Source: an uncultured Collinsella sp. (GTDB lineage: Bacteria; Actinomycetota; Coriobacteriia; Coriobacteriales; Coriobacteriaceae). From it: a DNA stretch of 64,000 nucleotides. The position numbers were made by a program, and so were the translations under genes. This document shows, in pieces, positions 59,257-64,000 of this stretch. Location: positions 1 through 64,000 of the forward strand of contig CABSNL010000001.1 in NCBI GenBank assembly GCA_902479095.1, written 5' to 3'. Positions within the stretch are counted from its first letter, which is position 1. Every line of letters begins with the position of its first letter. The notes below the pieces were generated by a model. The model was not told the DNA's origin. It saw only the letters and a list, made by a program, of their open reading frames with translations, and searched no databases.

Positions 59257-59323
59257 GTGTTACGTAATGTCAGATTCGTAACACGCCGCGGGCTATCATA
59301 GCAAAACGGCGCACTGCCGACAA
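59257..59323 (-). promoter_or_regulatory. cbiMQO promoter and likely metal-regulator operator
   Basis: Minus strand: TTGTCG (59318-59323), 17 bases, TATGAT (59295-59300). Just downstream, the perfect inverted repeat GTGTTACG-N12-CGTAACAC (59257-59284) overlaps the expected transcription start, where a metal repressor would block transcription. No cobalamin riboswitch consensus is seen. Confidence 0.6.
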
Positions 59324-59445
59324 AGCAGCACGCCCTTATGTAATGCGCGTGTCATATATGCAGGCTCAGCAGCGCCTTATACCGGGCATAGCAGTCACGT
59401 AGGATTCGGCAGCAGCCACCGCTGACCCATACCCCAGCGCAGGAC

Positions 59446-61899
59446 CTAGCCGCGGACCTCGCCGTTTACGCCCTTGCACACCTTGGTGACGATCTTCTGG
59501 TGCGCCTTTTCGACCTCTTCGCTGGTGAGCGTGTGGTCGTCGGAGCGATACGTAAGCGCAAAGGCCATGGACTTCTTGCCCGCTCCGATGCGGATGGGAT
59601 CGCGGTAGACGTCGAACAGACGCACGCCCTCGAGCAGCTTGCCGCCGGCACTCGTAATACGGCGCTCAAGGTCCTCGCAGGTCACAGTGTTGTCGACCAC
59701 GATAGCAAGGTCGTGCTCAACAGCCGGGTACTGCGAGAACTCGCGGTAGTTCTCCTGGTTGCGGGCGCCCTTGATCAGCTTGTCTAGGTCGAGCTCAAAG
59801 GCAACGACGACCTCGTCGATGCCCATCGCCTCGCGCGCCTCGGGGTGGATCTCGCCAACCCAGCCCAGCACGGTACCGCCCGAGAGCACCTCGGCAGCAC
59901 GACCCGGCTGCAGGAAGGCATAGCTCTCGCCCTCGACGGGACGGAAGCGAACCTTCTCGATGCGCAGCTGGGCAAGCAGCTCCTCAACGATGCCCTTGCC
60001 AAAGAAGAAACGCAGCTTGCGGTACTTCATGTTCCAAGACCGCTCGCTCCACTGGCCCGAGAGCACGCCCGCCACGGACTTGGTCTCCTTGGGCAGGCTG
60101 GCGTTCTCGCGACCGTGGAACAGACTGCCGACCTCGTACAGATGCACGTTGGGCGTGCCATGGGCCTCGTTGTAGGCCACAGACTGCAGCAGACCCGGCA
60201 GCAGCGAGCGGCGCATCTCGGTCTGCTCGGCCACCAGCGGGTTCATGAGAACCACGGGGCAGCCGCGGCCCTCGGTGGACATGCCAATCTTCTCCAGGTC
60301 GCCCGGGGCAGCAAAGCCAAAGGTCGTGGTCTCGTTGAGGCCACAGGCGCGCAGGATCTCGCCGACCTTGCGGGTAAGCTTCTGCTCGCGCGTCAGACCG
60401 CCGATGTGGTTCTTGGCAGCCGGAATGGTCGCCGTCACACGGCCCATGCCCCATAGGCGCAGGACCTCCTCGATCAGGTCGATCTCACGCGGCAGGTCGG
60501 GACGGAAGCTCGGCGGCGTGACCATAAAGTCCTCGCCGTCGCGCTCGACGGTGCAGCCCAGGCGGGTGAGCGAGCGCTCGATAAAGTCGGGCTCGATGTC
60601 GGCACCGCAGATGGCGTGCACGCGGGCCAGGCGCAGCTTGATGCTGTCGATGGTCTTGGGCGCGGGGAACACGTCCACATAGCCGGGGGCGACCTCGCCG
60701 CCGGCGATCTCCTCGATGAGCGCGCACGTCACATTGGCGACGTCCACGCAGCCGCTCTCGTCGACCTGGCGCTCAAAGCGAATGGAGGCGTCGGAGATCA
60801 GCGACAGATCGCGGCTGGTGTGCGAGGTGCGACCGGCGTTGAAGCAGGCGCTCTCGACCATCACATCGACGGTATCGTCCTCGATCTCGGAATCCATACC
60901 GCCCATGACACCGGCCAGCGCCACGGGACGCTCGCCGTCGGTGATGAGGCCCATGCCGGCGTCGAGCACGCGCTCCTCGCCGTCGAGAGTCGTGAACTTC
61001 TCGTCCTGCTGGGCGGCGCGAACCACCACGCGACGCCTGCCCTCGCGCTCGGCAAAGGTGTCCAGGTCAAAGGCGTGCAGCGGCTGACCGGTGAGCATCA
61101 TCACGTAGTTGGTGATGTCGACGATGTTGTTGTGCGGGCGCACGCCCAGGGCGTTAAGGCGCTTGACCATCCAGTCGGGCGACGGGCCGACCTTCACGTT
61201 GCGCACGATGCGGGCAACGTAGCGGTCGCACAGGCCCTCGTCGGCAATCTCGACCGAAAGCTCGTCGTCGGTCGCGCGGCCGGTCTCGACCTTGATGGCG
61301 GGCAGCTCAACGTGGAAATCGCGGTCGAAGATGGCACCGGTTTCGCGGGCCATGCCGATCATGGACAGGCAGTCGGGGCGGTTGGGCGTGATCTCGCAGT
61401 CGAGCACGGTGTCGCTCGAGCCCACGTACTCGGCAAACGGCATGCCGCAGGGCGTATCCTCGGGCAGGATCATGATGCCGGAGTGGTCGCCACCCAGGCC
61501 GAGCTCGCGCGCGGAGCAGTTCATGCCCATGGACACGACGCCGCGAAGCTTGCTCTTCTTGATCTTGACGTCGCCGGGAAGCACGGCGCCAATCATGGCC
61601 GTGACGATGTGGTCGCCGGCCTCGAAGTTCTGCGCGCCGCAGACGATCTGCAGCGGAGCGGGATTGCCGTCGGCGTCGAGATTCTTGTCGCCCACATCGA
61701 CCGAGCACACATACATGTGGTCGCTATCGGGGTGCGGGATCTTGGTGAGCACCTTGGCGGTCACCACGTGGTCGAAGGACTCGCCCACGGTGTCGATCGC
61801 CTCGACCTCGGTGCCGGTACGGATGTATTCGTCCGAAAGGGTCTTGGGATCCTCCGGAATATCGATCATGGTCTTGAGCCAGTCGTAAGAAACGCGCAT
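59446..61899 (-). CDS. pheT: Phenylalanyl-tRNA synthetase beta chain
   Basis: The larger subunit of the alpha2-beta2 enzyme that charges tRNA-Phe. From the N-terminus: MRVSYDWLKTMIDIP, the EMAP/OB domain (HPDSDHMYVCSVDVG), B3/B4 editing domain, RPDLPREIDLIEEVLRLWG, and a C-terminal anticodon-binding (FDX-ACB) domain with EFSQYPAVEHDLAIVV. Length 817 is normal. AAAGGAG precedes the ATG. It follows pheS in one operon. Confidence 0.97.
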   Translation of the reverse strand: MRVSYDWLKTMIDIPEDPKTLSDEYIRTGTEVEAIDTVGESFDHVVTAKVLTKIPHPDSDHMYVCSVDVGDKNLDADGNPAPLQIVCGAQNFEAGDHIVTAMIGAVLPGDVKIKKSKLRGVVSMGMNCSARELGLGGDHSGIMILPEDTPCGMPFAEYVGSSDTVLDCEITPNRPDCLSMIGMARETGAIFDRDFHVELPAIKVETGRATDDELSVEIADEGLCDRYVARIVRNVKVGPSPDWMVKRLNALGVRPHNNIVDITNYVMMLTGQPLHAFDLDTFAEREGRRRVVVRAAQQDEKFTTLDGEERVLDAGMGLITDGERPVALAGVMGGMDSEIEDDTVDVMVESACFNAGRTSHTSRDLSLISDASIRFERQVDESGCVDVANVTCALIEEIAGGEVAPGYVDVFPAPKTIDSIKLRLARVHAICGADIEPDFIERSLTRLGCTVERDGEDFMVTPPSFRPDLPREIDLIEEVLRLWGMGRVTATIPAAKNHIGGLTREQKLTRKVGEILRACGLNETTTFGFAAPGDLEKIGMSTEGRGCPVVLMNPLVAEQTEMRRSLLPGLLQSVAYNEAHGTPNVHLYEVGSLFHGRENASLPKETKSVAGVLSGQWSERSWNMKYRKLRFFFGKGIVEELLAQLRIEKVRFRPVEGESYAFLQPGRAAEVLSGGTVLGWVGEIHPEAREAMGIDEVVVAFELDLDKLIKGARNQENYREFSQYPAVEHDLAIVVDNTVTCEDLERRITSAGGKLLEGVRLFDVYRDPIRIGAGKKSMAFALTYRSDDHTLTSEEVEKAHQKIVTKVCKGVNGEVRG

Positions 61900-61962
61900 C
61901 TAACTGGTCTCCTTTCATAAATGCGGCTTTGAGCCGGAAACTGCAACTAAGAAGAAAGCGTT

Positions 61963-63039
61963 CTAGAACTGGTTCAAGAACCTCATGTCACCAGTCATCA
62001 ACGTGCGCAGGTCGGGCAGGTCGTAGCGCAGTGCCGCGACGCGCTCGGCGCCAATACCAAAGGCGAAGCCGGTGTACTTCTCGGGGTCGATGCCGCAGTT
62101 GATCAGGACGTTGGGGTCGACCATGCCGCAGCCCAAGATCTCGATCCAGCCGCTGTGCTTGCAGAAGTTGCAGCCCTTGCCGCCGCACACGTGGCAGCTC
62201 ACGTCCACCTCGCAGGAAGGCTCGGTGAAGGGGAAGAAGTGCGGACGATAGCGCGTCTTGCGGTCCTCGCCAAACATGCACTTAACAAAGTAGTCGAGCG
62301 TGCCCTTAAGATCGCCAAAGGTGATACCCTCGTCGACGACCAGGCCCTCGATCTGGTTGAACTGCGGCAGGTGGCAGGCGTCGGCCGTGTCGGGACGGTA
62401 GACGGTGCCCGGGCAGATCATGTAGATGGGCGGCTTCTGCGACTCCATGGTGTGGATCTGCACGCCCGAGGTCTGGGTGCGCAGCAGCACGTCGGACTCG
62501 CCGTGAGCGTGAGCCTCGGGATGCGCGACGCTGCCGGGGTTGTTGTCGACCACATAGAACGTGTCGCGAGCCGAGCGGCTCGGGTGATCCATGGGCGCGT
62601 TGAGCGCGGTGAAGTTGTAGTAGGAGGTATCGACCATAGGGCCGGACTCGACGGTGTAGCCGATGCCGCAGAAGATGTCCTCAGCCTCCTCGATGATCTG
62701 CTTGATCAGGTGCTGGTGACCGATCTGCGGACGGATGCCCGGCAGCGTGATGTCGACGGCCTCGTGCTCGAGTGCGTGCTTGAGGGCGGCGGCCTTCATC
62801 TCGGTGGTGCGCTCGTCGAGCATGCCCTCGATCAGTTGGCGCATCTCGTTGGCGCGTTTGCCCATCATGGGACGATCCTCGGGAGCGAGCTTGCCCATCA
62901 TGCGCATCAGGCCGGTGATACGGCCCTTGCGGCCGAGCAGCTCAACGCGCGCGGCCTCGAGCTTGGCGGCGTCGTCAGCGCTAGTGACGAGCTCCTTGGC
63001 CTCTTCCTCGAGTTTGACCAGATCATCAATCAGACTCAT
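61963..63039 (-). CDS. pheS: Phenylalanyl-tRNA synthetase alpha chain
   Basis: The catalytic subunit, 358 residues from the ATG at 63039 (AAAGGGAAG upstream). N-terminal coiled coil, then motif 2 in VYRPDTADACHLPQFNQIEG, the F-rich MFGEDRKTRYRPHFFPFTEPS, a knuckle CHVCGGKGCNFC and motif 3 GFAFGIGAERVAALRYD. Longer frames upstream run into the T-box leader and are not used. Expression should rise when tRNA-Phe is uncharged, through the T-box. Confidence 0.97.
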   Translation of the reverse strand: MSLIDDLVKLEEEAKELVTSADDAAKLEAARVELLGRKGRITGLMRMMGKLAPEDRPMMGKRANEMRQLIEGMLDERTTEMKAAALKHALEHEAVDITLPGIRPQIGHQHLIKQIIEEAEDIFCGIGYTVESGPMVDTSYYNFTALNAPMDHPSRSARDTFYVVDNNPGSVAHPEAHAHGESDVLLRTQTSGVQIHTMESQKPPIYMICPGTVYRPDTADACHLPQFNQIEGLVVDEGITFGDLKGTLDYFVKCMFGEDRKTRYRPHFFPFTEPSCEVDVSCHVCGGKGCNFCKHSGWIEILGCGMVDPNVLINCGIDPEKYTGFAFGIGAERVAALRYDLPDLRTLMTGDMRFLNQF

Positions 63040-63123
63040 GTCTTCCCTTTCGTCTCTCGCACATCCGCGCTCCGGGACGGCTGACGCCGCCCGATGTTGC
63101 GGATACGCGGCCCGGTTCGGTAA

Positions 63124-63415
63124 CAAAAAAAAACCACCCTCGGGCATGTACATTGCCCAAGGACGGTTGAATTCCGCGGTACCACCTTGTTTGACCCGGC
63201 GGATGTCTGGCCCGCCGCGCCCACTCTGTGCCTCTTGTCGCGAGGCTCACGGCTTCCCTACTGGGACTTTGCTGCCACTGGCCGCGTGCCCGTTGAGGTC
63301 GCTGCTCGGGAGTGAACGCTTGGCCCTTGCCACCGCAGGAAGGCTTGCAGCCCACGACCTTCCCTCTCTTGCCGGCGACGCGGCGGGCAAAACCCTCTCC
63401 GTCAACGCATTGGGC
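63124..63415 (-). promoter_or_regulatory. T-box riboswitch of pheST
   Basis: The minus strand holds the T-box sequence AAGGTGGTACCGCGG (63174-63188), whose GG/TGGTA section pairs with the tRNA acceptor end. It is followed by a terminator hairpin (63132-63169) with nine T (63125-63133). A TTC codon followed by A (63314-63316, minus strand) is a good specifier candidate for phenylalanine. When uncharged tRNA-Phe binds, the antiterminator forms and pheST is transcribed. The leader is about 290 nt, in the normal range. Confidence 0.9.
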
Positions 63416-63545
63416 TATAGGATAACACATTTCGCGAGCGCATCGCCGCGTTCCGTTTTGTTCGCGCTGGGTACAAGGCAGGTAGCTGTGCAAACTGGCC
63501 GCGCACCCGCTTGCGGCGCTCGGCCTGTGAGATTAAGGATACGGT

Positions 63546-64000
63546 ATGGGAAAGAAACTCGATAAGAAGGCCAAGGCCGCCGTGGCAAAGGCCGCCAAGG
63601 GCGTCAAGGCCGCTAAAGTCGACAAGGCCGTCAAAAAGTTCCGCAAACTCGAGGGCAAGCTGTGGACTCGCGAGTATCTGCTCAAGATTGCCGAGTTCGA
63701 TGGAGCGACGATTGCTCCTGCCAACGGCGCTGCCGCCCGTGCCGACGCCATGGGCACGCTTGCTGGCGAGCATCACAAGCTGCTGACCAGCGAGAAGTCC
63801 GTTGAGCTCGTGCACTCTCTCGCGCGTGAGACGGTCGCGGGCGAAAAGATCGACGACCCGCAGCTGCTCGACGAGATCCGCGTGCTCGGCCGCGACCAGC
63901 GCGAGGCAAGCGCCATCCCCACCGAGGAGGCCGAGGCCTGGACCAGGCTCACCTGCGAGGCAGACGCCGTGTGGCACAAGGCCAAGACGGCCAATGACTG
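63546..64000 (+). CDS. M32 family carboxypeptidase, N-terminal part (cut by window edge)
   Basis: An open frame of 151 codons that runs off the right edge. AAGGA precedes the ATG. The first 35 residues are a Lys/Ala-rich basic helix, not usual for M32 enzymes. Then YLLKIAEFDGATIAPANGAAARADAMGTLAGEHHKLL matches the helical start of Taq-type carboxypeptidases. The HEXXH active site would lie beyond the edge, so the assignment rests on the N-terminal domain only. Confidence 0.7.
   Translation, partial: MGKKLDKKAKAAVAKAAKGVKAAKVDKAVKKFRKLEGKLWTREYLLKIAEFDGATIAPANGAAARADAMGTLAGEHHKLLTSEKSVELVHSLARETVAGEKIDDPQLLDEIRVLGRDQREASAIPTEEAEAWTRLTCEADAVWHKAKTAND

Noticed and set aside
59200..59440. Cobalamin riboswitch before cbiM
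   Set aside because: I see no B12-box or other consensus pieces; a promoter and operator explain the gap better.

Overview
The window looks like a chromosome segment of a high-GC Gram-positive gut actinobacterium of the class Coriobacteriia, most probably Collinsella or a close relative. This is inferred from high GC, a low-GC-Gram-positive style T-box in front of pheST, a monoderm Tad pilus locus without an outer-membrane secretin, CpsC/D/B proteins and YhgE/Pip proteins. No 16S gene is present, so the assignment is not proven. Nearly all genes are on the minus strand; the exceptions are a D,D-carboxypeptidase, a 57-residue membrane protein, pyk, a nuclease-fold protein and a partial M32 peptidase.

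Layout. 1-5.2 kb: partial hypothetical gene, hisS, three back-to-back palindromes, an internally deleted MFS transporter, an M20 amidohydrolase and an EamA-type exporter. 5.4-10.4 kb: two coupled YhgE/Pip proteins. 10.8-18.9 kb: htpG, a GNAT enzyme, a CpsC-CpsD-CpsB tyrosine-phosphorylation set without glycosyltransferases, and a PhoR/PhoB-like pair behind a lone pstB. 19-22.6 kb: a VanS/VanR-like pair divergent from a D-Ala-D-Ala carboxypeptidase. 22.6-37.3 kb: tRNA-Ser, three tRNA-Arg, tRNA-Leu and tRNA-Phe among serS, proC, rlmH, an SPFH protein, tatD, rsmA, metG, rsmI and a GH5-like protein. 37.4-47.7 kb: a BrnT/BrnA-like toxin-antitoxin pair and one overlapping tad pilus operon (cpaB-tadZ-tadA-tadB-tadC-flp-TadE/TadG-like proteins), ending in a DUF192 protein. 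47.9-64 kb: rsgA, a duplicated non-coding element, a Ca2+-type P-ATPase, pyk, a DUF559-like protein, a PLC-like protein, an ECF metal importer (cbiMQO), pheST with its T-box, and the start of an M32 carboxypeptidase.

The most unusual signal is non-coding. A hairpin-rich core of about 100-136 bp lies beside three different tRNA genes (Ser, Arg, Leu). In each case it sits between direct repeats made of that tRNA's own terminator plus its 3' end, which looks like a miniature element that targets tRNA T-arms. A second candidate is a tandem pair of conserved ~80-nt sequences, each followed by a terminator hairpin, upstream of rsgA. Other points of note are a GH5 protein that has lost its catalytic acid/base Glu, nested palindromes with GGGAC-type arms, and a symmetric metal-operator-like site at cbiM.
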